Origin: Centroberyx gerrardi
Lineage: Eukaryota; Chordata; Actinopteri; Beryciformes; Berycidae
NCBI RefSeq assembly: GCF_048128805.1
Contig: NC_136001.1
Coordinates: forward strand, 5,287,001-5,351,000
Length of the DNA: 64,000 nt
Direction: 5' to 3'
Shown piece after piece: positions 51,531 to 60,567 of this stretch. The first letter of the stretch is position 1. Each line of letters begins with the position of its first letter. Under the pieces are notes generated by a model that ran no database searches, was not told where the DNA came from, and saw only the letters and a program-made list of their open reading frames with translations. The translations under genes and the position numbers were made by a program.

Positions 51531-52124
51531 CATCACATACATAAATAAAGCAATATTTAATTCAATAAAATATCAATACACTGCTCCCTACCGCCCACCG
51601 TGGTATATTTTGGGTGGAAGAGCACTGCGTTAATAGCAGGCAAACCAATTATAAAAGTTGAAATCTAGTTATAAATAAGTGTTGTTTCGTGAAGTGGATG
51701 CATGCCGAATTGAAAAGTGGTTCATTTAAATTGGTAAACCGTCTTCAGAAATGTTGTAAGAGTTATGTACGTTTGCCGATAAGCAAGGAAACATTACATT
51801 TTCAGACTTTTGAATGGAGTTTGGCAAATCGTTCTCTACGGGAGACCTCAAGCTATCCATCCACCGTTTTAGCTTCTGTTGCTACAGACAGTTATTCAAA
51901 GTGCGTGCTAGCTGACAGATGCTAGCACATTTTTGGGGTAGCATTACTTTCAGAATAGATGGGTGTTATTAAGAAATGTGCACAATGTACCTGCAGGCTC
52001 CTCTTTTGCAGGCCGGTACATTGACGCGGTATGCTAGCTCAATGTGTTCCCGACTGATATCCTCTGGTTTCACCGTTTCCACCCAACGCCAAGCTGCTTT
52101 CTCCAGCTGTAAGCGGGGCGCCAT
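24039..52124 (-). CDS. usp48: Ubiquitin-specific peptidase 48 (deubiquitinase)
   Basis: All 27 exons join in frame (1055 aa; human 1035): 52124-51991, 51262-51142, 51018-50877, 50376-50249, 46368-46244, 45524-45416, 43546-43413, 42886-42801, 42526-42347, 42127-41984, 41214-41065, 37462-37262, 34662-34551, 34146-34004, 33427-33353, 32566-32442, 31264-31142, 30399-30338, 30168-30058, 28965-28835, 28657-28551, 28014-27907, 27714-27523, 26778-26653, 24419-24371, 24255-24229 and 24061-24039. The USP domain spans about residues 89-420, with the Cys box NLGATCYVN (Cys98) and the His box YSGHYIAHV (about His349). DUSP repeats follow (about 460-840), then an acidic linker (DGEKDPDF), a ubiquitin-like domain (about 950-1025) and the tail [14 protein letters not shown]. 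The enzyme removes ubiquitin from histone H2A and NF-kB pathway proteins in mammals. All catalytic motifs look intact. The gene spans 28 kb because its introns have filled with transposons. Confidence 0.97.
24720..25030. repeat. Interspersed repeat, family B
   Basis: Marker stretches CTGGTGTCTGGTAGGT and CATTTCACAGGATTA-like sequence recur in part at 33450-33560 and 41290-41420, all in usp48 introns. Decayed; class unknown. Confidence 0.65.
25119..26368. mobile_element. 1250-bp mosaic hAT element in usp48 intron 24
   Basis: Ends TAGGGCTGAAACGATT and (reverse complement) TAGGGCTGCAGCTATCGATT are inverted. GTCCATTG flanks at 25111-25118 and 26369-26376. Inside, GAAAATGTCCAAAGTTTCGG resembles the start of an hAT transposase gene, followed by a module (25350-25620) shared in inverted orientation with the element at 35554-36906. 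Non-autonomous. Confidence 0.92.
30626..30870. mobile_element. Second, 3'-degenerate copy of the 9817-10279 MITE
   Basis: Begins AAAGGTGCTATGTGTTGCAT as in the first copy and continues with related sequence through GTTTATGGTAATTATAC. The right inverted end is not clear. Lies in usp48 intron 17. Confidence 0.65.
32629..32668. repeat. Perfect palindromic repeat
   Basis: TCTGAGATTAATCTCAGA occurs twice in direct succession, and the whole is self-complementary. In usp48 intron 15. A similar TGAGATAATTATCTCA palindrome occurs twice at about 52870-52945. Confidence 0.85.
34940..35515. mobile_element. Decayed DNA transposon relic in usp48 intron 12
   Basis: The block begins with TAGGGCTGGTATAGC, resembling a hAT-type end, and finishes with TTTTGGGTGAACTATTCC, a sequence seen at ends of fish MITEs. 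No target duplication could be matched. Probably two relics side by side. Confidence 0.45.
35554..36906. mobile_element. 1353-bp hAT element with nested insertion, usp48 intron 12
   Basis: Ends TAGGGCTGTCGCGGT and (reverse complement) TAGGGCTGTTGCAATAACCG are inverted. GGTGGGAT flanks at 35546-35553 and 36907-36914. Within it, about 35949-36693 has its own ends GCGGTTACATGAGAC and (reverse complement) GCGTTTACATGGAGCC, pointing to a nested MITE. Non-autonomous. Confidence 0.9.
35949..36693. mobile_element. MITE nested inside the 35554-36906 hAT element
   Basis: Inverted ends begin GCG-TTACATG. The internal block 36280-36350 (CGAAACTGGCCCGG) is also found in the other hAT element at 25655-25720, so the nest boundaries may be more complex than one insertion. 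Related CATGTAAAC/GTTTACATG sequences occur near 16370 and 56640. Confidence 0.6.
37930..38280 (+). repeat. Interspersed repeat, family A copy
   Basis: Contains GAGGCAGGTTGAGGG and ACCAAAAAGATAAATTAC, aligned with 12240-12370. In usp48 intron 11. Confidence 0.7.
39347..40567. mobile_element. 1221-bp hAT element in usp48 intron 11
   Basis: Ends TAGGGGTGTCACGATT and (reverse complement) TAGGGGTGTCACGATTCT are inverted. ATATCTAT flanks at 39339-39346 and 40568-40575. A start ATGGCTTCACCGGC at 39741 resembles the transposase start in the 13301 element, but the frame soon breaks. Non-autonomous. Confidence 0.92.
42769..42789 (-). repeat. Poly-C run next to the usp48 exon 8 donor
   Basis: About 20 C on the plus strand. 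In transcript sense the intron begins gtattagcaatag and then a long G run. G runs close to a weak donor can act as splicing enhancers. Confidence 0.9.
46430..47719. mobile_element. DNA transposon of about 1.3 kb in usp48 intron 4
   Basis: Left end CTGGGGCCTATACTACGAAG and right end (reverse complement CTGAGGCCCGTATCATGAAG) are inverted repeats with a few differences. No transposase frame remains. Superfamily not settled (PIF/ISL2EU-like ends are possible). Confidence 0.7.
47855..49115 (-). repeat. Interspersed repeat family A, interrupted copy
   Basis: The first part (47855-48050) and last part (49000-49115, with GCATTGCATTCTGGTCTATTG) match consecutive parts of the 11860-12380 copy in reverse. 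The middle is occupied by later material, including the element at 48077-48378. Confidence 0.6.
48077..48378. mobile_element. 302-bp MITE with long inverted ends
   Basis: Ends TGGCCCAATCCCAAAC and (reverse complement) the same 16-mer; similarity extends further as CCAGCCCCTAACC / CTGGCCCCTACCC. Inserted in the older family A repeat in usp48 intron 4. Confidence 0.88.
51478..51531. repeat. (GATA)n microsatellite
   Basis: About twelve GATA units in the terminal part of usp48 intron 1. A useful marker; likely variable. Confidence 0.95.
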
Positions 52125-52859
52125 AATCCTAGGACACAACCACAGTCAAATATATGGGTAGACGGAAAAGATAACTACGTGATACAGCGGCCTAGCCGAA
52201 CTGTTGTCATGCTAATGTAGCCGGCTAACTGGAGCCAAATAAACTCTAGTATGTGATGGTCAACCTAGCTATGTGTAGCTAACCTAGCCAGCTAAGTTAG
52301 CTAACATTGGCTTACTAGCTGCTTGATTACATTATTCCCCTTCAATAGTGAAATACCAACCCACGAAGCATTGAAATACAAGAAATCCCGATACATAACA
52401 TTTGCACACTACGTCAGAACTGATAACTACCTCAGCGGTAACGTTAGCTAGCTAGCAATGTAGCCTGACCGGCAAGCTAAACTATGCTAGCAAGTCATTT
52501 TACTCGTGCATTTAGCTAGCACTACATAGCGAGTTTATTTGGTTAAAGTGGAATATATTCCAACCTTTATGCGTGCAGCTGCGTCAGCAAAATATGATTT
52601 ATATATTTTCACATTTTATTCATGGTTTATTTTAGATTTAGCGCCCTTGCGTCAGTTTATAAATAAATTATTTCCTCGCTCAAAAGCAACACGACGTCAA
52701 CTGGTGACGTAGGTGACGTCTCCTTTGTTATGAGTGGAGGGTGGAAAGGACGCTGCCTTCAGGTTCTGTCGGAATTAACGACATGAATTAACGCCATTAC
52801 GAGTTGAGAGCGGATGAATACGAAGTTTATTGCAGTCGCTTAAAAAAAAGAAAATCAGC

Positions 52860-52985
52860 CCGATTTTTCCAAATTAGAGATAATTATCTCATAATTCTGA
52901 GAAAAGATCTCGTTATTCTGAGATAATTATCTCATAATTCTGTGATAATGATCTCAAAATATTTCAACATATTTTATATTTTGTA
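52860..52985. repeat. Palindrome-rich repeat upstream of usp48
   Basis: AGATAATTATCTCATAATTC occurs twice, with related TTCTGAGA and GATCTC segments between. Lies about 750 bp upstream of the usp48 ATG, in the divergent spacer with catsper3. Could be a MITE core rather than a regulatory site. Confidence 0.7.
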
Positions 52986-53639
52986 GGCTATGTGAAGACT
53001 GCATTATATATAATTAAAAAAATTCAAGCTGTTAATCGTGGTGTGGGAGTTAATATCAAATTACTGATATTCTTCTTCTTCTCCAATTTAGTAGGCCTAA
53101 TTGGAATGGAGTGTCTATAAGAATTGGCAGAATTATTAATAAGAGAGAAGTCCATATTTATTTGTCCATACAAATGTTAGGTAGGCCACTGTATGTTCAC
53201 ACGGAAGAGGTTGACTTGGAAAATGGACATGGAAATGTACATGAAAAATAAATAGATGTAAAAGTTATGTTTAGCTGCCTGTTAGTCCTGGTATCAAAAG
53301 CTCAACCAATCAATTTGAGAGTGAAAAAAAAAATCTGTCTTCAATCCAATAAATTGAAGACAAGTCAAAATATAAACAAAGCCAGTGGTGGGGTCACAGT
53401 GTTTCCACAGAGATCACCATACTGCAATTATGATTGCGGCTTTAAACCCCATGGTTTCCATGATTTTTGTTTCCATGATGTTTTCAAATATGCTATGGCT
53501 CAGGATAAGAATAATGTTCTTCATGATGTCTTGCAAATAAATGTAGTTTAGTTAAAAGCTGAATTGAATTAGTTGAAGTAAATGAATGTGGGGACTAGTC
53601 GTCACAATACTGGACCCTGATTGGCTGAGAGCAGCAGTT

Positions 53640-53874
53640 CAATTTAGGTAAACCTGCTGAGTGGAGGCTTTCCAGCTCAAATGCTGCAAACTGGCCCTGA
53701 TTGGATGTATTTAAGTCACTCTTTAGTGAAGGAGCCAATCAGGACCATGTCCAGTTGTGATGCGTCTGAAACTGCCTGGAAAAAAAGTGTGAACGTAAAG
53801 CCCTATGATGCATGGGTGTACATGCATACTGAAAAAGGCAACATCCTGACAACAAATTGTACATGTATGGCCAG
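53640..53874 (+). pseudogene. SWIM-type zinc-finger exon fragment, transposon-derived
   Basis: Plus frame from about 53681 reads VNVKPYDAWVYMHTEKG then NILTTNCTCMA, followed by a strong gtaagt donor at 53875. The CxC with preceding AWV..G.I.T.N pattern is the first half of a SWIM finger as found in fish transposon-derived proteins, where the next exon carries the CxH half. No such next exon is seen. Probably a dead fragment. Confidence 0.5.
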
Positions 53875-54485
53875 GTAAGTGTCAACCGGGGGTATACACA
53901 TACACTATGAAGCTAGCTAACTCAGTTAGCTAGATTGCTACTTCAATAGCACCCAGCTGCAGACCTGGAGAAGCCCCTGGCTAGGCAAGGCGAGGTTAAG
54001 GATAGGGGTTAGGGTGAGTGTGCTATACCAGGCCAGGGGCTTCTCCGGGGCTGCAGCTGGACGCTACTGTAACTGCTGATTTCTGGGGTTGCTTTTATTC
54101 TTTCCAATCTAGGGTGCAACTACGACTAGCAAAGCATGCGAGGCATGATGTTAAAATATATGGCCACTTACTAAACTAAAATCTTTGCTATCGCTTCTTG
54201 GAACTCAGATTATTAATAGATTATTAATTCTTTGGTGTTTTGCCCCTATAATGTTCATTTTCAAACATGTTTGGAATCGAGTTTTCAAGAATATGCCCAC
54301 CAGCACCAGCTCTAGCCAGATTCTTGACAGGGATTGAAAAGACAAAGATTCTTCTTCATCCATTGCCACTGCAAAATGGAACGAAACAAAGGAGGAGGCC
54401 AGACGGCACAGCAGCAATCTTCTGACTGAGACACTGGTGGGAGAGGAATAGCAAAGAGTGACCAAGTGAAAAAGGAACTCCACTT

Positions 54486-55918
54486 CTGCAACTACATTTG
54501 GAAACAGATTGTCATTTGAAATTGAAATTTTATAGCTTCTTCGTGATTGTAGACAAATTTTTCATTGCAATATACACCATGGCACTCCTCATGAAGGAGT
54601 ACGTCGAACCCGTACAGTACTGGAAGAATGGGTACAATGTCTTTGATGCTGTCGTCCTGGTTGGGTCCTTCCTGCCCATGTTATCCAGCACAGGAGTGTT
54701 TTATTCGGGACTGTCGCTGCGGGCGCCTGCTGAAAATACTCTCCTTCTTCCCAGGCCTCCAGGTCTGGATGGAAACTCTGATCAACACCATGAAGAAAGT
54801 GAGCTGTATCGCAGGCCTAATGTTTGTGCTCATGTTCATCTCCGCCCCCGACACTGGTGATCCTGAGCGATGGCGAAGCCTAGGCTCCGCCCTCCTGACA
54901 GTTTTCAGCTTGGTGACTTTTGACGGCTGGACAGAGACGCAGGAAGCCCTGGACGACCTGGGAATGGGCTGGAACCGAATTTTCACCATAGTCGTTATCC
55001 AGGGCCGGATTAACCAATAACAGGGCTCCTGGGCACACATGTTCTTTTGGGCCCCCCTCCTCCACCCACACATCGAAACTCAAGATACTAGCCTCTTCAC
55101 AATACAAACGTAAACGTTTTACAGGTTGAAAGTAATCTGAAACTCATTTTTAGCTATTACAAACTGCTATTCCTCTAGAACTGGATCATTCAATTTGAGA
55201 GTGATAACATTTGTCCAACAAGGCAAGCTTTAGTTTGAGGTGGTGGGGCTTCCCTTTGCTTACATTTGGATTGCAGATTGTAGCTTTAAAGAGGCGAGGT
55301 GACAGGTGGTGGGAATGAAGGACCAAAAAAATTGTTAAATGTTGTGATTTATTGAAAAGGATTGACTCTGTCTGTACCTAGGGACTCAGAATATTTTGGG
55401 GCCTCTGGTGGTCTGGGGCCCCGGGGCATGTGCCCTGCATGCCCGGTCGGTAATACAGGCATGTCGTTATCATTATTGGCCACCTCTTCATCTTCAGTAT
55501 CTTTACGGCCGTGGTCTGCAAAGAGATGATTTGTGCACACAAATGATGACAACAATTTGAAAACCAAGTAGGAGAAATCGCTGGCCCTGAAGATACAAGC
55601 CATCACCCAGAGGCTGAAGAAAGAAACCAGACCAATGCCAACCAAGCTGGTGGAGCAGTTTAAAAAGTCCCCTTTCTACGGAGGCAAAATGGTGACGGAA
55701 AATGCACGCACTAGCTTGGCCTTTGCCGATCTCTACCTCACCACCCTAAACCGTCAGGACTACACACTGAACAAGTTGAACTGCGTGAGCTGGTCGAAGA
55801 GAATCTGCTGAAGAAGCAAGAAAGGAGAGAAAGATGTGACGCGGTTCTGGGATCAGAAGAGGGAGGGAGAGGGTCTCACTGAAATAGACAACTATAGAGA
55901 AAAGCTGCAAAGAAAATA
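54486..55918 (+). pseudogene. catsper3: Decayed catsper3 (CatSper sperm calcium channel subunit)
   Basis: The region reads, in order, as the voltage-sensor and pore parts of CATSPER3: the S2/S3 part with EYVEPVQYWKNGYN (54537-54700), S4 with CGRLLKIL in another frame, S5, the pore TFDGWTETQEALD (54915-54955), S6, and the C-terminal part with KLVEQFKKSPF and LYLTTLNRQDYTLNKL (55570-55775). Breaks are plain: no ATG in register (the frame opens with TTG), a frame change between S3 and S4, about ten residues lacking between S5 and the pore, a 463-bp insertion in S6, in-frame stops after S6, and another frame change before ELRELVEENLLKK. No introns are apparent across these domains, so it may be a retrocopy or a decayed locus whose introns are short or lost. 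CatSper genes are known to be absent from many teleosts, which fits loss. Confidence 0.85.
55000..55462. mobile_element. DNA transposon inserted in catsper3 S6, 9-bp target duplication
   Basis: The 9-mer GTCGTTATC occurs at 54991-54999 and again at 55463-55471, on each side of this 463-bp block. Removing the block and one copy restores a continuous reading through the S6 helix (FTIVVIIIGHLFIFSIF). The ends are imperfect inverted repeats rich in GGGCC / GGCCC. No transposase frame is visible. A 9-bp duplication would fit Mutator-like or Merlin-like elements; the superfamily is not settled. Confidence 0.85.
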
Positions 55919-57540
55919 AACAAGTATTGATACTTGGATTTCTTGTTGACTTGTGTTCTGTTCAGCCAACTTCTCCATTTAGCACTGTCCTAAACAAATC
56001 TCACAGAATAATGTTTGCATGTACCTAAAGCTCTGGGGGAAATAATGAAATGAATGAATGAATGAAGCTTGAATCACATTTATAAAATTAGAAATTGATC
56101 ATATTGCCCTCTGGTAGTTGAGTTAAAAACTCAGCAAGAAAGGATTTGATCTCTGAGGGGAATTTGATAAAAAGTCATGGGCTATTACATGAGATTATAT
56201 TGCATAATAGTGGATGAAATGTGAGCCATTTCTATCTAAAAGGATTTTTGCTAGTGTGGCAATTTAGCCCAAACGAAGCAAAGGGGGTGAATACTTATGC
56301 AAAACAGATGTCTCTGTTATTTGAATTTTATGCTTCAAAATAAATTTCTACACATTTGTTTTCACTTTGATGGAACAGATTGCTTTGCATAGAACTCACA
56401 CACAAAAAATCCTGAATAAATGAATTTTGAAAATAACTTCATAGCACAAAAATACTTTTGTAAGGCACTGCATATTATGACGTCTGGTTAAAATGTATTT
56501 CAAACTTGAAACTTCAAAAGTCAAAACACCACTCTTGCTGTTTTATATACAAGATAGCCTACAAGGTAGGCCTACAGGAGTGTTAACTTTCCAGGCGGAC
56601 ATTGAGGATCCTTGAGGCAAAATTCCAATTAAGCTGTTTACATGGGTTGCTTATATAATTATTCCATTCATATTCCCATTTGCATGCTGCGGGCCATAGT
56701 CCGATTAACAGGAGAATCACTGGAGACACGGACAGTTTAAATGATATCCGTTTCTCTCAAACTCCTGAGCATGGTGACAGTTTCAGCCTCACCCCAGAAA
56801 TGTTGGGATTCTGTTTTTTCTGGCGTCAGCCATCTTTGTCCTCTGGAAACAAGTTCCAACCCTCTGGAAGGCAGAACGACTGTTGTCAAACAGTTGGACT
56901 GCCGCTTGTGTTGCATAATGCCATGAATCCTCCAATAAGAGTGATAGTTTGATTAAGGTGTATACATGTCTAAAATGCCCTTCAATAGGCATACCTTGCT
57001 TATATAGGGAGGAATTATGCATGCTGACTGGTTTAAGCAATGTGGATTTTAAATGTGGGTGATTCTTGACACTTGTTAATCCATATTTATTTAACCTTAA
57101 ATGTATTCATAGTGGTAATTACAGTAGGATATGCGGGAATTTTTGGTAGGCTCTGATATTTCCCATCTGACATTACAAATTGTGTGTGTCAACACAAGCA
57201 GTAAAAAAAAATAGCAAATCTGACGATGTTTGCAGTCCAAGATACTAAGTAAGAAATTCTAAGTTATATTCACACCAATACAATCAACAACACTCACAAA
57301 AAAAAGAGAAATGTCTGCTGTAGTGTTGTTTATGGTTGATTTTTAAATTCATAAATACAAATGATTTTGGATGTGCAAACACATAAAGAATGTTTTCAAA
57401 CCGAAGCAAGAAAAGCCTGTTCTTTCAATCAGTCAGATGGCAAAAACTAGGAATATAACTGGAATGATCCTTTAATATCTACACGTGTGGCAATTAATCC
57501 CAAACAGATGTATGACACTACATTGCATATTCCAACATAC
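55919..57540. other. Intergenic region, repeats only
   Basis: AT-rich sequence with a repeat relic near 56640-56960 and A runs near 57200-57310. Open frames are short and lack splice context. I see no supported gene. Confidence 0.5.
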
Positions 57541-57644
57541 CACAGAATTTCTTCCCTCTTCTGGATGCAGACGGGGCCACGGTATCCACGGCTCATGACC
57601 TCTTCGGTGATTTCTTTCACTGTGCCTTCTGTGGCTGTCTCAAT
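57541..57644 (-). CDS. Unidentified coding exon candidate
   Basis: On the minus strand a cttgtcag acceptor is followed by 104 bases open in only one frame (reading IETATEGTVKEITEEV then MSRGYRGPVCIQKREEILW) and a gtatgt donor. The peptide looks protein-like (alternating charged and hydrophobic residues). I do not recognise the family. It may belong with the exon at 58134-58218, but their phases do not join directly, so a further exon would be needed. Confidence 0.45.
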
Positions 57645-58133
57645 CTGACAAGTAGAATAGGAGATGGTCATATAATGGCGTGTGCAAAGCTGTAGACATG
57701 ACAATCAAAGTAGATGGCAAACAGACTGCTGTAGTGAGAAATTTTCTCCGTTATAACATTGAACCTCTAGACTAGAGTAATGCTGGCCAATGACATCTCA
57801 GTCCACTTCTCCCATTTCCACACCTCCTCCAATCCTTGGGGTGTTTTTTTTTGTTTATTCTTGTTTATTCTGTTTTTAGATGCAAAGCACCTCATGGTCC
57901 TGGAAAGCAACTCACTCATTCACAGACTCACAATTAGCGAGATGAGGACAGATAAGTGAGTGAGTTACTTTCCATCCCATCAAATAAAGTACAAACTGTA
58001 TTTCTAACGCATACACAGGAACATGGATCCAAATATTTCATCATTTGCCCTAACTCCTCAAAAATTAATTTAACAAATATTGATAGTGTGAAAACCCTGA
58101 TCCTTAGTTCATAATCATATTAGGATGGCATAC

Positions 58134-58218
58134 CTGAAGTTGGACCTGTCAAAATCCAGCAGGGAATATTTGGGGCACTTCCCAGTTTGGTCCCCCTCAA
58201 AGAATTTCTGCTCCATGC
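58134..58218 (-). CDS. Unidentified coding exon candidate
   Basis: Minus-strand exon of 85 bases between a ttacag acceptor and a gtatgc donor. One frame reads MEQKFFEGDQTGKC then PKYSLLDFDRSNFR. It is open over its full length and looks like real coding sequence, but I cannot name it. It lies upstream of the 57541-57644 candidate on the same strand. No other coding evidence was found nearby. Confidence 0.45.
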
Positions 58219-58459
58219 CTGTAACCATTTCTTCAGCCACACAAGTTATTCAATTAGCATGATACACATCACTGCCCATTCCATGTAAATACAGCCCTTT
58301 ATTGACGACATTGTACACAACATTAGACTGTAGATAGTACTACACAGTCTGGTGTAGTAGGTACACCAGGAACAGCAACAGAGGGAGGCTGTGATCAACA
58401 TATCAGGGAAACCCCTGTCTGAATGTGCTATTAAAGTATAAGGGTTTATCCACTCGCCA

Positions 58460-58776
58460 GAGAATTTGACACAAAGATTGACCTCTTCAGATTCTATAGA
58501 AGTCTACACCTCAGAGCATGGTACAAGATGAACTCTTTATCTTCAGTGAGTACCAGTGACTCTGTTCAAAATGGGCCTCAAAAAGCACCTTTTAAGCCCA
58601 AGTCTACCTTCTGCCTTACTACCCTTAATGCTACATTAAATAAGTTTGCTAAAAAGATTGACTATGAGGTTGGTAATCTATTTAAGCAGAAGAATGTTAC
58701 ATGTAATTATCACAATCTCTCTAAAGATGAACAAAGTGCTTTAGATGAACTATTGAAAAATGAGGACTTGGTGATT
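58460..58776 (+). mobile_element. Truncated retroelement reading frame (Penelope-like suspected)
   Basis: An open frame reads from about 58460 through FDTKIDLFRFYRSLHLRAW, the Met at 58528, TTLNATLNKFAKKIDYEVG, and NLSKDEQSALDELLKNEDLVIK. The last segment resembles the part just before the ADKGG motif of Penelope-like reverse transcriptases. The similarity stops abruptly after LVIK at 58776, where a different repeat continues. No reverse transcriptase core is present. It is a fragment joined to another element; the family call is tentative. Confidence 0.5.
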
Positions 58777-59840
58777 AAAGGTCCCATATTCTACACTTTC
58801 CAGTGTTTTATTTTATGTCTTGAGGTCCATTCAAAGCTGTTTGTGTGGTGTCATGTACCAAAAACACTCTCAATCCATTTTTACACGTTCATTTTCCAGC
58901 ATCTCTCTGAGCCTTGCCAAGTACAGGCTGTTTCTGTCGCTGTGTCTTTAAGGCTCATTAATATTAACGACCCCTCTAATCTGATTGGCTAACCGTTTCA
59001 AGAGTGAAACATGAGACACCACAACCCCGGCAGCTACAGGTAGGGAAAACTCTACGGTAATAAACAATGGGCCTCATGCATAAGCCTATATCATCACATG
59101 CTGCAGCAGGTCAAGTCTCAGTCTAAAATTGTGACTCAAGTCTGACTCGAGTCCAAGTCGTGTGATTCGAGTGCCCACCTCTGGTCCTTAGTGGCTATAT
59201 CCTACCTCATTTCAAGCCTTGTGAAAGTTTGGAGATGATTTCAATGATTTCCCATGCCTTGTTTGCACCACAAAGTGCATTGCTTCTGTGCTTTACAAGC
59301 TCTCCTATTAAACACTAGTAAAGAGCCCTTTAAGACACTCACGTTTTCACACAAGAGTTCTTGTTTGCAACAAATTTGTACCAGCCCCCTATTATCATTT
59401 GTCAAAAGCTAGTGCAAGTCCATGTGATTTGTAACCATTTATCAAGGTCTGCAGGCCATCCAGTGTATGTACCCATTGTATCCAATGTAGGTGGAATGAG
59501 TAAAAGAACTTTATTGGGCTGGGCCATTGCCCTGATGTTAAACATGTAATGTTTTTTTTGGTGACTTTGCTTTTGTTGGTCAAATCTTGGTCAATACAGA
59601 CATAACTAGCTTGTAATGCTATGTCACCGCAGTAATGAAATGCAACAAAATGCAATTTGTTCAAGAAATAGCTGCAACACAATGCTTAATAAAACATTCA
59701 CATAAAGAATCAGGATCTGATAGGTGGATGGTGGTTGACATTCCATAAAACAAAACTCTGATAAAGTTCAACAGAGTCTGCACTCCACATTAACCTACAT
59801 TTAGTATCCAGTTTGTATGTGGGACTTCTTCGCCATGCGC

Positions 59841-60533
59841 TCACTTCCTTAAGTGACTAAGCATATGTTTCTTCAGATGGGAACTCTGGTAGCATCCTTT
59901 GCCGCAGACGGCACACTTGTACGGCCTCTCGTCTGAGTGAATCTTCAAATGATGCTTCAAGCCGTACTTCATAGGAAACTCTTTGCCACAGATGTGGCAC
60001 CGGTGTGGTTTGTCCCCCGTGTGAGTAGCCAGGTGATATTTCAGACCCACGTTTTGCCGGAACCTCTTGCCGCAGAACGTGCAAAGGAACGGTTTTTCCC
60101 CGGTGTGGACCCGCATGTGCTTGTTCAGGTTTCCGTTCAAATGGAACCCTTTGCCGCAGATGCTGCAAAGGTACGGCTTCTCCCCGGTGTGAATCCTGAG
60201 GTGCTTTATCATGTCAGCGTGGCTACCGAAACGTTTCCCGCAAAGCTCGCACGCCTTGGCTGCGACGTGAGTTTGCAGATGAAGCCTCAAATTCTCTCCG
60301 GCCTCGAAATGCTCGCCGCACAAACCGCAAAAATCGGTGTCCTTCGTGTGCTTCTGCACATGATTCTTTAAAGCGGTGATGTACATGAAAGACTTTCCGC
60401 AAACTTTACATCCATGGGGCACAGCGTAACTCTTCTTGGGTTTCCTAACCTTAGCACTGGAGCTTTGCATTTTTGCGCTCTTTGCTTTCAAGGCTGACTG
60501 AGGGCTTTCGCTCCTTTCCCAATCATCACCACC

Positions 60534-60567
<34 letters not shown>

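Larger units (their letters stand above)
52125..54485. other. Divergent spacer between usp48 and the catsper3 relic
   Basis: Contains the presumed usp48 promoter (52130-52800, no clear motif), the palindromes at 52.9 kb, the SWIM fragment at 53.7 kb and an inverted repeat pair near 53945-53980 and 54030-54065 (GGAGAAGCCCCTGGC / GCCAGGGGCTTCTCC). No other gene is supported. Confidence 0.55.

Noticed and set aside
51478-51531. Regularly spaced repeats that might suggest a CRISPR-like array
   Set aside because: It is a plain GATA tetranucleotide microsatellite in a eukaryotic intron.
54537-54955. Assignment of the channel relic to catsper4 instead of catsper3
   Set aside because: EYVEPVQYWKNGYN, the PDTGD segment before the pore and the LNRQDYTLNKL tail match the CATSPER3 pattern better.
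54681-55073. Minus-strand open frame across catsper3
   Set aside because: It is antisense; the plus strand carries the recognisable channel motifs.
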